Below are positions 1 to 5,316 of a DNA stretch of 5,316 bases, one piece after another. Under the pieces are notes generated by a model that worked only from the letters and a program-made list of their open reading frames with translations, was not told the origin of the DNA and searched no databases. Every line of letters begins with the position of its first letter. Within the stretch, counting starts at the first letter, position 1. The DNA is from Spirochaetales bacterium Spiro_01 (lineage in GTDB: Bacteria > Spirochaetota > Spirochaetia > Sphaerochaetales > Sphaerochaetaceae). The stretch lies in contig LVBC01000175.1 in NCBI GenBank assembly GCA_001604265.1, positions 1-5,316 on the forward strand. Direction: 5' to 3'. The translations under genes and the position numbers were made by a program.

Positions 1-48
1 CCCATTACTTCCTTCGGTCATTATTAAAGTATCAGATGGTACAGAATA
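1..48. other. Non-coding flank downstream of the DUF554 gene
   Basis: This short stretch follows the TAG stop of the minus-strand DUF554 gene. I see no hairpin followed by a T-run on the minus strand, so no intrinsic terminator is visible here. I see no start or end of another gene either. The terminator, if there is one, may lie outside the window. Confidence 0.5.
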
Positions 49-747
49 CTAGAGTGGTAGCAGACTATAGAGGAACTGCATAAGAGGAGCAAGCAGCAGC
101 GAGGGCAGGAAGTTTCCGGTCCTGCAGTCTCTCAGCCCAAGCAGATTGAGCGCCAGGAAAACAAGCAGAAGGCCACCAGTCGAGGCCATTGCTCCGATGC
201 CATCAGCTCCCAGCAGTGGCTCGACAGCACCACCACACAGTGTAAAGAATCCCTGGTACAGGATTATAGTAATTGCCGAAGCAAAGACGCCAAGGCCGTA
301 TGTCGAGGCAAAGACGACTGCCATGAAGCCATCCATGATCGACTTGATCAGAATCAGCTCGTAGTCCCCTCTTGTTCCTGCGGCTATCGAGCCTACGATG
401 CTCATGGCTCCGGTGCAGAAGAGAAGCGAGGAATTCAGAAAGCCCTTGGCAAAATCGCCTCCGCTCCTTTCTCCATTTCCGGTCATTCTCTCTATCCTGT
501 CGCCGAGGGCAAGTACCCTATCCTCTATCTTCAATGCAAAGCCCACGAAGCCACCGATTATGAGTGCAAAGAGGTTTGCAATCGAAGAGGGCGCCTCCAG
601 TGCCATGCCTATACCGAGCACGAGAGTCGTTGCGCCTGCAGAGAGCATGACGACCGTCTTGAAGCTCTCTGTGATTCTCTTCCTGAGCAATAGACCGAAG
701 AATGCACCTATAATTACTGCTATGGCATTGATGAATGTGGCAATCAT
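49..747 (-). CDS. DUF554 family integral membrane protein (YdfK-like)
   Basis: This 232-residue, very hydrophobic protein matches the DUF554 family of bacterial inner-membrane proteins, whose function is not established. The N-terminus (MIATFINAIAVIIGAFFG) is typical of family starts. The family signature is visible around residues 110-122 (FCTGAMSIVGSI) and 127-153 (GDY, then KSIMDG, then the YGLGV stretch). Likely membrane segments lie near residues 4-21, 31-50, 56-72, 104-125, 133-170 (probably two), 191-206 and 213-231. A charged loop at about 73-101 separates the two halves. The length is normal for the family and the gene looks intact. The ATG has no Shine-Dalgarno sequence before it, yet the family-typical N-terminus argues that this start is right. 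It diverges from the nucleotidyltransferase gene 32 bp away. A transport role is often guessed for such proteins, but the sequence does not prove one. Confidence 0.9.
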   Translation of the reverse strand: MIATFINAIAVIIGAFFGLLLRKRITESFKTVVMLSAGATTLVLGIGMALEAPSSIANLFALIIGGFVGFALKIEDRVLALGDRIERMTGNGERSGGDFAKGFLNSSLLFCTGAMSIVGSIAAGTRGDYELILIKSIMDGFMAVVFASTYGLGVFASAITIILYQGFFTLCGGAVEPLLGADGIGAMASTGGLLLVFLALNLLGLRDCRTGNFLPSLLLAPLMQFLYSLLPL

Positions 748-753
748 GATGTG

Positions 754-762
754 TGCTATTAT
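754..762 (+). promoter_or_regulatory. Predicted extended -10 promoter of the nucleotidyltransferase gene
   Basis: The plus strand reads TGCTATTAT, which is an extended -10 (TG, one base, then TATTAT, 5 of 6 matches to TATAAT). No good -35 box is seen 16-18 bases upstream, which extended -10 promoters tolerate. The start point would be near 768-770, so the leader would be about 10-12 bases and consist mainly of the ribosome binding site AAGGAG (769-774). It overlaps the minus-strand TATAAT almost completely. Confidence 0.4.
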
Positions 763-786
763 AGGAACAAGGAGATTTCATGTCCA
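758..786 (-). promoter_or_regulatory. Predicted sigma70-type promoter of the DUF554 gene
   Basis: Read on the minus strand there is TGGACA at 786-781 (5 of 6 matches to TTGACA), a 17-base spacer, and a perfect TATAAT at 763-758. Transcription would begin near 751-752, only about 4-5 bases before the ATG at 747. The mRNA would be almost leaderless, which fits the missing Shine-Dalgarno site. The -35 box lies inside the first three codons of the divergent nucleotidyltransferase gene. Confidence 0.6.
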
Positions 787-1340
787 TGAAGGTCGTACTA
801 CTTGCAGCAGGTATTTCGTCGAGAATGGGAGAGAGGAACAAGCTGCTTCTTCCATTCAGAGACTCGACGCTCTTCGAGGAGGCGCTGAAGACTGCACTCT
901 CCTATACTGACGACATAATCGTTGTAACAGGATACGAAAGGGAAAGACTGCTGCCTGCAATCAGGAGATACGGCGTGCAGGAAGCCTACAATGCAGAATA
1001 TGAAAGAGGACAGGAGAGCAGCATCGACAGGGCACTGTTCACCCTTTCAGAAGACATTCTCATCTGCCCCTGCGATCTCTCTCTGCTGACAAGGGAACAC
1101 TATATCAGGGCAGAGAACGCACTGAAAGACCATCTTTCGGCAAGACCGGTCCATGAAGGCACTCCCGGTCACCCGGTCGCACTTTCAAAAGCGATGGTCC
1201 TGAAGGCAAGAAAAAGGAGCGTCCCGCTCAGAACGCTCCTCAAGGAAAAGAACATATATCTCTATTCAGAGGACAGGGCCTCGGTATGCGATGTTGATAC
1301 ACCCGAAGCCTACAGGGCCCTGATCACTGGACAACTCTGA
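780..1340 (+). CDS. MobA/MocA-like nucleotidyltransferase (NTP_transf_3 type)
   Basis: This 186-residue soluble protein has the single Rossmann-like fold of the MobA-like NTP transferases. Family members join CTP or GTP to molybdenum cofactor, or nucleotides to sugar or alcohol phosphates. Visible motifs are the nucleotide-binding loop LAAGISSRMG (residues 8-17) with NKLLLPF (20-26), the strand DIIVVTGYE (45-53), NAEYERGQESSI (71-82), the metal-site region CPCDLSLL (96-103, Asp99), GTPGHPVALS (127-136) and the C-terminal DVDTPEAY (171-178). The NKLL, GHPV and DVDTPE motifs resemble MocA, the molybdopterin cytidylyltransferase, more than classical MobA. No molybdoenzyme or cofactor gene lies nearby, so the substrate stays open. 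AAGGAG at 769-774 sits 5 bases before this ATG; a second ATG at 786 would be 11 bases away and is possible. The 3' end overlaps clpB by 17 bp. Confidence 0.82.
   Translation: MSMKVVLLAAGISSRMGERNKLLLPFRDSTLFEEALKTALSYTDDIIVVTGYERERLLPAIRRYGVQEAYNAEYERGQESSIDRALFTLSEDILICPCDLSLLTREHYIRAENALKDHLSARPVHEGTPGHPVALSKAMVLKARKRSVPLRTLLKEKNIYLYSEDRASVCDVDTPEAYRALITGQL
1313..1322. repeat. Perfect 10-bp palindrome at the convergent gene ends
   Basis: CAGGGCCCTG is a perfect palindrome inside the last codons of the nucleotidyltransferase gene and just beyond the clpB stop codon. It has no loop and no T-run on either side, so it is a poor intrinsic terminator. It may simply reflect the codons used. Confidence 0.35.
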
Positions 1341-3894
1341 TATCCTCACCCTCAAGCACAAGCCTTATCTCCTTCTCTGTCGAGAGCTTTCCTGAAAGCA
1401 TGGCCTTTGCCAGAGGATTCTCGATCTCGTTCTGGATTGCCCTTCTGATAGGTCTTGCACCGAAGGCAGGGTCGAAGCCGACATTGCCGATGAATGCTGC
1501 GACCTGAGAGTCCCATCCAAGGCGATATCCCCTCTTGGCAAGTCTTGCTCTGAGTGTCTCCAGTTGGAGTGTGACGATCTTCTCGATCTGCTCCTTTCCA
1601 AGCGGATTGAAGACCACTATCTCATCTATACGGTTGATGAACTCCGGTTTGAAGCTTCCCTCCAGGATAGCAAGGACCTTCTCCTTTGCAAGATTTCCAC
1701 CTGATGCAAGAATCTCCTGGGAGCCCAGGTTGCTTGTCATTATGACGATGGTATTGGTGAAGTCGACGACCCTACCCTGTCCATCTGTAAGACGTCCATC
1801 ATCGAGAACCTGCAGCAGGATATTGAACACATCCGGATGGGCCTTCTCTATCTCATCGAAGAGAATAACAGAATATGGTCTTCTCCTGACTACCTCTGTA
1901 AGCTGTCCACCCTGATCGTAGCCAACATACCCTGGAGGAGCTCCGATCAGCCTGGATACGGAGTACTTCTCCATATACTCGGACATATCGATTCTTGTAA
2001 GTGCCTTCTCGTCATCGAAGAGGAAGGAGGCAAGCACCTTTGCAAGCAGTGTCTTTCCAACACCTGTAGGACCTGCAAAGAGGAAGGATCCAAGCGGTCT
2101 GTGCTCATCACCGATACCGGTCTTGTTCCTCCTGATCGCATTGGCAACAGCCTGGATGGCCTCATCCTGTCCGATGACCTCCTTCGACATTGTTGCTTCG
2201 AGATTGAGATACTTCTCCATCTCAGAGCCCATCATCTTGGCAACAGGGACACCTGTCCAGTTGGAGACGATCCTTGCGATGTCATCCTCTGTTACCTCCT
2301 CTCTGAGAAGGCGTCGCTCGGAGTCCTTGCTCTTCTCGAGCCTGGCCTCCATCTCCTTGATCTCCTTCTCCTTGGCAGGGATGATTCCGTACTTGAGCTC
2401 AGCTGCCCTTTCAAGCTTCGCATCCCTTTCGCACGCTTCCATCTCGCTTCTCAGGCGGTCTATCTCACCCTTCTTCTGCTTGAGACCCTCGATCGCACTC
2501 TTCTCATTCTGCCACTGCAGATGGAGTGCATCATGCTGTCCCTTGAGCTCTGCAAGCTCGGCCTCGATCTTTTCGAGCCTCTCCTTGCTGGCAGCATCAT
2601 CCTCTCTTGAGAGTGCACTCTTCTCGACTGAAAGCTGGAGCATCTTCCTATCTATCTTGTCCAGCTCCTCAGGCTGGCTCTCGATCTCCATCTTCAGCTG
2701 GCTTGCAGCCTCATCGACAAGGTCGATTGCCTTGTCAGGAAGAAACCTGTTCGTGATGTATCTGTCCGACAGTGTAGCTGCGGCAACAAGGGCCTCATCC
2801 TTGATCCTGACACCATGGTGCACCTCATACTTGGGCTGGAGGCCTCTGAGGATTGCGATAGTATCCTCGACTGTCGGTTCCTTGGTATATACAGGCTGGA
2901 ATCGTCTCTCAAGTGCCTTGTCCGTCTCGATGTACTTCCTGTACTCGTCAAGGGTCGTTGCTCCGATTGCGTGCAGCTCTCCACGAGCCAGTGCCGGCTT
3001 GATGAGATTCGATGCATCTGTCGAGCCCTCGGAGGCACCAGCTCCGACGATGGTATGGAGCTCATCGATGAAGAGAATGACGTTTCCATTGCTGGCGGCG
3101 ACCTCGTTGATCACACCCTTGAGTCGCTCCTCGAACTCACCTCTGAACTTTGCACCTGCAACAAGAGCACCCACATCGAGAGAGAGAAGTCTCTTGTCCT
3201 TCAGCGTCTCCGGAACATCCTTCTTCGCAATTCTCTGTGCAAGCCCCTCCACGATTGCGGTCTTGCCGACACCCGGCTCACCGATAAGTACAGGGTTGTT
3301 CTTTGTCTTTCTGCATAGAACCTGCATGACCCTTCTTATCTCCTCGTCCCTGCCGATCACAGGATCGAGCTTGTCCTCACGGGCCATTCTGGTCATATCG
3401 CGGGTGTACTTATCGAGGACCTGATATGAAGCCTCCGGGTCCTGATTCGTGACTCTCTGATTTCCTCTGATAGCCTGGAGTGCCTTCAATATGCCCTCTT
3501 TTGTGGCACCAAGGCGCTCAATGAGCTGTTTTTCCTTTCCACCTGTATCGAAGATGCTGAGGATGAAATGCTCTGCTGAGACGTACTCGTCCTTGAAGCT
3601 CCTGGAAATCTTCTCGGCGCCCATGAGAGTATTGTAGGCACTCTGACTCAGCCCTCTCTGGACATCGCCATAGGCCTTGGGAAGGCTATCAATTATATTA
3701 TCGAGCCCACTCTCGATAGATTCTACGTTGACACCCAGCTTCTCGAAGAGAGGTCTTGCGACACCCTCCTTCTGCTCCAAGAGCGCAATGAGTATATGGG
3801 CAACCTCTATCTGGCTGGAGTTCTTCTCTCCGGCAAAGCCGACAGCCTGCTGGATGGCCTCCTGCATCTTTACAGTATATTTACTGAAATCCAT
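1324..3894 (-). CDS. clpB: ATP-dependent protein disaggregase ClpB
   Basis: ClpB is a cytosolic hexameric AAA+ machine that, with DnaK/DnaJ/GrpE, threads aggregated proteins through its pore and returns them to a soluble state after stress. From the chosen start it has 856 residues, the usual length. Domains in order: Clp N-domain (about 1-145); first AAA+ domain with Walker A GEPGVGKT (205-212), pore loop KFRG (249-252), Walker B ILFIDE (273-278) and arginine fingers ERRF (about 329-332); coiled-coil middle domain (about 401-527), which separates ClpB from ClpA; second AAA+ domain with Walker A GPTGVGKT (608-615), pore loop GYVG (655-658), Walker [12 protein letters not shown] (about 676-686) and sensor-2 GARP (812-815). 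All key residues are present. I chose the ATG at 3894 because the protein then begins MDFSKYT as in other ClpB proteins and AAAGGAG lies 8 bases upstream. A TTG at 3918 in the same frame would place that ribosome site inside the gene. The stop overlaps the convergent gene by 17 bp. Confidence 0.98.
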   Translation of the reverse strand: MDFSKYTVKMQEAIQQAVGFAGEKNSSQIEVAHILIALLEQKEGVARPLFEKLGVNVESIESGLDNIIDSLPKAYGDVQRGLSQSAYNTLMGAEKISRSFKDEYVSAEHFILSIFDTGGKEKQLIERLGATKEGILKALQAIRGNQRVTNQDPEASYQVLDKYTRDMTRMAREDKLDPVIGRDEEIRRVMQVLCRKTKNNPVLIGEPGVGKTAIVEGLAQRIAKKDVPETLKDKRLLSLDVGALVAGAKFRGEFEERLKGVINEVAASNGNVILFIDELHTIVGAGASEGSTDASNLIKPALARGELHAIGATTLDEYRKYIETDKALERRFQPVYTKEPTVEDTIAILRGLQPKYEVHHGVRIKDEALVAAATLSDRYITNRFLPDKAIDLVDEAASQLKMEIESQPEELDKIDRKMLQLSVEKSALSREDDAASKERLEKIEAELAELKGQHDALHLQWQNEKSAIEGLKQKKGEIDRLRSEMEACERDAKLERAAELKYGIIPAKEKEIKEMEARLEKSKDSERRLLREEVTEDDIARIVSNWTGVPVAKMMGSEMEKYLNLEATMSKEVIGQDEAIQAVANAIRRNKTGIGDEHRPLGSFLFAGPTGVGKTLLAKVLASFLFDDEKALTRIDMSEYMEKYSVSRLIGAPPGYVGYDQGGQLTEVVRRRPYSVILFDEIEKAHPDVFNILLQVLDDGRLTDGQGRVVDFTNTIVIMTSNLGSQEILASGGNLAKEKVLAILEGSFKPEFINRIDEIVVFNPLGKEQIEKIVTLQLETLRARLAKRGYRLGWDSQVAAFIGNVGFDPAFGARPIRRAIQNEIENPLAKAMLSGKLSTEKEIRLVLEGEDIRVVQ

Positions 3895-3902
3895 ATATTC
3901 GT

Positions 3903-3909
3903 CTCCTTT
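3903..3909 (-). promoter_or_regulatory. Ribosome binding site that fixes the clpB start
   Basis: On the minus strand AAAGGAG is followed by 8 bases and then the ATG at 3894. This is an optimal Shine-Dalgarno arrangement. It rules against the longer in-frame reading from TTG at 3918. Confidence 0.85.
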
Positions 3910-3939
3910 CCTTTTCAAAAAGAAGATCCTTCACACACA

Positions 3940-3962
3940 CTCGAAAATTAATAAGGGTCGAG
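3940..3962. promoter_or_regulatory. Short inverted repeat upstream of clpB, possible operator
   Basis: CTCGA (3940-3944) and TCGAG (3958-3962) form an inverted repeat with 13 bases between the arms, 46-68 bp before the clpB ATG. It is not the CIRCE element (TTAGCACTC-N9-GAGTGCTAA), nor a CtsR heptad repeat, nor the actinobacterial HAIR element. The arms are only 5 bp, so it may be chance. The AT-rich centre (TTATTAATTTT on the minus strand) could carry the clpB -10 box, but I find no convincing -35 partner. Confidence 0.25.
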
Positions 3963-3976
3963 CAAAAAGGCAAATA

Positions 3977-4576
3977 CTATGGCCTGAAGAACTGAATATA
4001 TGTCTTGATGAACTTCTTTGCACTGTCCTTGTCGAAGCTGCCAAGGAAGGCGATCTGGAAGCAGAAGCACTCCAGAAGTGTATAGATATGATTCGAGACC
4101 ATATCGATATCGGTCCTGTACTTGAAGGTTCCTTTCTGGATTCCCTGCCTGAGAAGTCTCTTGAAGAGAATGGAAAGCTTCACTGTCCTCTTCTCGATTA
4201 TCTCGGAGAAGTCGACATTCTCCTTCTTCTGCTGGAGCATTACATCCATAAGGGATCTGAGAGCCCCCTCATTATCCTTCGCCTGTTCGATGATATCGTT
4301 GCAGATCCAGATTATCTTGTCCGCTTCATCACCATACTTCTTGTCGAAGGCGACATGGGAATACTGTGCGAACATCCTGCCGGTGACAAGCTTGACAGCG
4401 AAATAGTATATCTGCTCCTTGTCCTTGAAGTACTGATAGAGCGTCGGACGGGAGAGACCACAGCGGGATGCAATGAGAGATAGATTGCTGTCCTTGTAAC
4501 CCTCCTGGGAGAAGACCTCGAGTGCGGTCTTCAGGATGTTGATCTTCCTTTCTTCGTGATCTATCTTCTTCGGCAT
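3977..4576 (-). CDS. TetR/AcrR family transcriptional regulator
   Basis: This 199-residue protein has the TetR layout: an N-terminal DNA-binding domain and a variable C-terminal ligand and dimer domain. The conserved part is ILKTALEVFSQEGYKDSNLS (residues 14-33), followed by the helix-turn-helix IASRCGLSRPTLYQYFKDKE (35-54), a very good match to TetR_N. The C-terminal domain (about 60-199) is mostly helical, and its ligand cannot be read from sequence. The divergent neighbour, 82 bp away, is a LysE/RhtB-type exporter, a common arrangement in which the repressor controls the exporter and itself. TTGTC/GACAA repeats in the gap overlap its own promoter, which supports autoregulation. There is no clear Shine-Dalgarno site before the ATG at 4576, but no other start preserves the full domain. 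clpB follows on the same strand after 82 bp, so some co-transcription is possible. Confidence 0.92.
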   Translation of the reverse strand: MPKKIDHEERKINILKTALEVFSQEGYKDSNLSLIASRCGLSRPTLYQYFKDKEQIYYFAVKLVTGRMFAQYSHVAFDKKYGDEADKIIWICNDIIEQAKDNEGALRSLMDVMLQQKKENVDFSEIIEKRTVKLSILFKRLLRQGIQKGTFKYRTDIDMVSNHIYTLLECFCFQIAFLGSFDKDSAKKFIKTYIQFFRP

Positions 4577-4596
4577 ATTTACATTCTATAGTTGAT

Positions 4597-4624
4597 TTGT
4601 CATAAAAGACAAGTATCCTTTTAT
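4597..4624 (+). promoter_or_regulatory. Possible promoter of the lysE-family gene
   Basis: On the plus strand TTGTCA (4597-4602, 5 of 6 matches to TTGACA) is followed by 16 bases and TTTTAT (4619-4624, 4 of 6 matches), with TTTATT one base further as an alternative. Transcription would begin near 4631, about 28 bases before the ATG at 4659. If so, the ATG at 4638 would have almost no leader, which favours 4659. It would share the repressor half-sites with the opposing promoter. The boxes are moderate matches only. Confidence 0.35.
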
Positions 4625-4628
4625 TGTC
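4597..4628. promoter_or_regulatory. Candidate TetR operator: three TTGTC half-sites
   Basis: TTGTC (4597-4601) and GACAA (4608-4612) make the imperfect palindrome TTGTCATAAAAGACAA. A third half-site, TTGTC (4624-4628), forms a second inverted pair with GACAA at 11-base spacing. The cluster lies between the divergent tetR and lysE genes and covers the tetR -10 and part of its -35. That the neighbouring TetR protein binds here is inferred from position and symmetry. Confidence 0.5.
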
Positions 4629-4630
4629 AA
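4602..4630 (-). promoter_or_regulatory. Predicted promoter of the tetR-family gene
   Basis: On the minus strand a perfect TTGACA (4630-4625) is followed by a 17-base spacer and TTTTAT (4607-4602, 4 of 6 matches to TATAAT). Transcription would begin near 4595, giving a leader of about 19 bases. The -10 box is exactly the centre of the TTGTC-N6-GACAA palindrome, so a bound dimer would block RNA polymerase. Confidence 0.55.
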
Positions 4631-4648
4631 TAGATTAATGCTATCATC

Positions 4649-4653
4649 AGAGG
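4649..4653 (+). promoter_or_regulatory. Ribosome binding site supporting the inner lysE start
   Basis: AGAGG lies 5 bases before the ATG at 4659. No comparable site precedes the upstream in-frame ATG at 4638, whose leader is AT-rich. This decides the start in favour of 4659. Confidence 0.55.
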
Positions 4654-4658
4654 CTGAT

Positions 4659-5237
4659 ATGGCACACCTGATCTCCTTCTATCTCTACCTCATTGTCGGC
4701 GCGATCACACCCGGACCCAATACCATTCTGAGCATGGTAAATGCCAGCAAGGTCGGCCTGAAAAAGGGCATACGACTGAACTTCGGAATGCTTGCAGGAA
4801 TCCTTGTCATAATGTCATGCTGCTACCTCTTTTCATCCCTGGTCATCTCGGCCCTTCCTGCGATGGAGAGGATAATGAGGATCGTAGCTGCAGCCTACAT
4901 GCTGTATCTGGCATACAGATGCCTGAGCGCAAGGAGAATCTTCAGCACAGAGAACTCAAGCAGCTCCTTCATCCAGGGTGCGACAATGCAGATAATAAAT
5001 GCAAAGGTCTGGTTCCTGGGGCTTACTGCAATTCCCGCATACATCCTATCCCAGGGCTACAGCAGGGCAGCAGAGTACCTGCTTTCGATTTCGATTGCAC
5101 TTGTCTGCTTCCTATGTGGTCTTGTATGGGCACTCTTCGGCGCCTTCCTTTCAAGACTCTTTGGAGAGCACGAGAAGGTGATGAATGCAGTCTTCTCGCT
5201 TCTGCTGGCATTCTTCGCAGTTACACTTCTCATCTAG
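4659..5237 (+). CDS. LysE/RhtB family amino acid or metabolite exporter
   Basis: This 192-residue membrane protein belongs to the LysE/RhtB superfamily, whose characterised members export amino acids or related metabolites across the inner membrane. The signature ITPGPNTIL (residues 16-24) follows the first membrane segment (about 4-17). Further segments lie near 42-65, 70-88, 115-131, 140-165 and 174-192, giving the usual six. The second conserved spot reads NAKVW (114-118), where many RhtB proteins have NPK; the variant suggests a distinct subgroup. The substrate cannot be told from sequence. I prefer the ATG at 4659 over the in-frame ATG at 4638 because AGAGG precedes it and the protein then starts right before the first membrane helix, as in relatives. 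It diverges from a TetR-type regulator, probably its controller. Confidence 0.9.
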   Translation: MAHLISFYLYLIVGAITPGPNTILSMVNASKVGLKKGIRLNFGMLAGILVIMSCCYLFSSLVISALPAMERIMRIVAAAYMLYLAYRCLSARRIFSTENSSSSFIQGATMQIINAKVWFLGLTAIPAYILSQGYSRAAEYLLSISIALVCFLCGLVWALFGAFLSRLFGEHEKVMNAVFSLLLAFFAVTLLI

Positions 5238-5258
5238 AACGATATTGTGCTCCTTAGA

Positions 5259-5281
5259 AAGTAATAATTTGTATTTTTTTT
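5259..5281 (+). terminator. Weak T-tract terminator candidate after the exporter gene
   Basis: A run of eight T (5274-5281) follows an AT-rich stretch that can form only a weak stem: AAAGTA can pair with TATTTT with one G-T wobble, and it lacks GC pairs. The position after the lysE-family stop fits a terminator, but the hairpin is too weak to be sure. Confidence 0.25.
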
Positions 5282-5295
5282 AGCAACTTTATATA
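5269..5295 (+). promoter_or_regulatory. Possible promoter of a gene beyond the window edge
   Basis: TTGTAT (5269-5274) is followed by 15 bases and TATATA (5290-5295). The spacing is short and the match modest. The TTTATATA stretch stands out from its surroundings, and a palindrome follows directly, which together look like the control region of a rightward gene that starts outside the window. Confidence 0.25.
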
Positions 5296-5297
5296 CC

Positions 5298-5314
5298 GAA
5301 ATCAGAATGATTTC
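5298..5314. repeat. Inverted repeat GAAATCA-N3-TGATTTC near the window end
   Basis: Perfect 7-bp arms (5298-5304 and 5308-5314) flank a 3-base centre. Placed just after the TATATA box, it could be an operator. Because the sequence ends 2 bases later with TT, it could also be the stem of a terminator whose T-run is cut off. The arms are AT-rich, so the operator reading seems a little better. Confidence 0.45.
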
Positions 5315-5316
5315 TT

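Noticed and set aside
398..910. Plus-strand open frame of 170 codons across the DUF554 gene and the start of the nucleotidyltransferase gene
   Set aside because: It runs through two well-supported genes and the divergent promoter region, and has no protein features of its own.
1837..2610. Plus-strand open frame of 257 codons antisense to clpB, leucine- and cysteine-rich
   Set aside because: It overlaps the conserved second ATPase domain and middle domain of clpB and shows no family motif.
2123..3424. Long plus-strand open frame of 433 codons antisense to clpB
   Set aside because: It lies wholly inside clpB, its protein is serine-rich low-complexity sequence with no recognisable domain, and it is explained by the codon choice of clpB on the other strand.
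3895..3918. Eight-residue N-terminal extension of ClpB from a TTG start
   Set aside because: It would place the strong AAAGGAG ribosome site inside the gene, uses a rare start codon, and ClpB proteins normally begin at the MDFSKYT-like sequence.
3930..3965. CIRCE or sigma32-type heat-shock promoter for clpB
   Set aside because: GAGTG and CCCTTAT look faintly similar to parts of these elements, but the second CIRCE arm is missing and the sigma32 spacing does not fit.
3964..3985. Hairpin with short T-run at the tetR stop as an intrinsic terminator
   Set aside because: The stem is only 4 bp (AGGC/GCCT) with a 10-base loop and about five T, too weak to call.
3677..4483. Plus-strand open frame of 268 codons antisense to the clpB start and tetR
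   Set aside because: The reverse-strand genes have clear conserved domains; this frame spans the gap between them without a recognisable motif.
5281..5297. Archaeal TATA box (TTTATATA) suggesting an archaeal genome
   Set aside because: Shine-Dalgarno sites, TTGACA and TATAAT boxes and the TetR/ClpB/LysE gene set all fit a bacterium better.

Overview
This is an ordinary bacterial chromosome segment with moderate GC content. It carries five genes: a DUF554 membrane protein (minus), a MobA/MocA-like nucleotidyltransferase (plus), the disaggregase ClpB (minus), a TetR-family repressor (minus) and a LysE/RhtB-family exporter (plus). Recognisable Shine-Dalgarno sites and sigma70-type -35/-10 boxes indicate a bacterium. 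In the stretches I read codon by codon, arginine is mostly AGA/AGG and ATA isoleucine codons occur; the genes look alike, with no sign of recent foreign insertion. The TetR and exporter proteins feel closest to those of anaerobic spirochaetes or clostridia. That is a low-confidence impression from memory, not a search result.

Layout. Bases 1-48 are non-coding downstream sequence of the DUF554 gene. The DUF554 gene (49-747, minus) and the nucleotidyltransferase gene (780-1340, plus) diverge from a gap of only 32 bp. That gap holds a nearly symmetric -10 region that can be read in both directions. The nucleotidyltransferase gene converges on clpB (1324-3894, minus), and their 3' ends overlap by 17 bp. 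Upstream of clpB on the same strand, after 82 bp, lies the tetR gene (3977-4576, minus). The exporter gene (4659-5237, plus) diverges from tetR across a short AT-rich region with repeated TTGTC/GACAA half-sites. The last 79 bp (5238-5316) contain a T-tract, a possible promoter and a palindrome cut close by the window edge.

How the genes may work together. The clearest unit is the tetR/lysE pair: a repressor next to a small exporter, with inverted repeats overlapping the repressor's own promoter, as expected for an autoregulated, ligand-induced efflux module. ClpB is a complete general protein disaggregase and has no chaperone partner gene in the window. The nucleotidyltransferase and DUF554 protein share a promoter region, but nothing here shows a common function.

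I found no mobile element, CRISPR array, RNA gene or clearly novel multi-gene system. The points worth a second look are regulatory: the two-way promoter with very short leaders, the overlapping convergent genes without a terminator, and the operator cluster between tetR and lysE.
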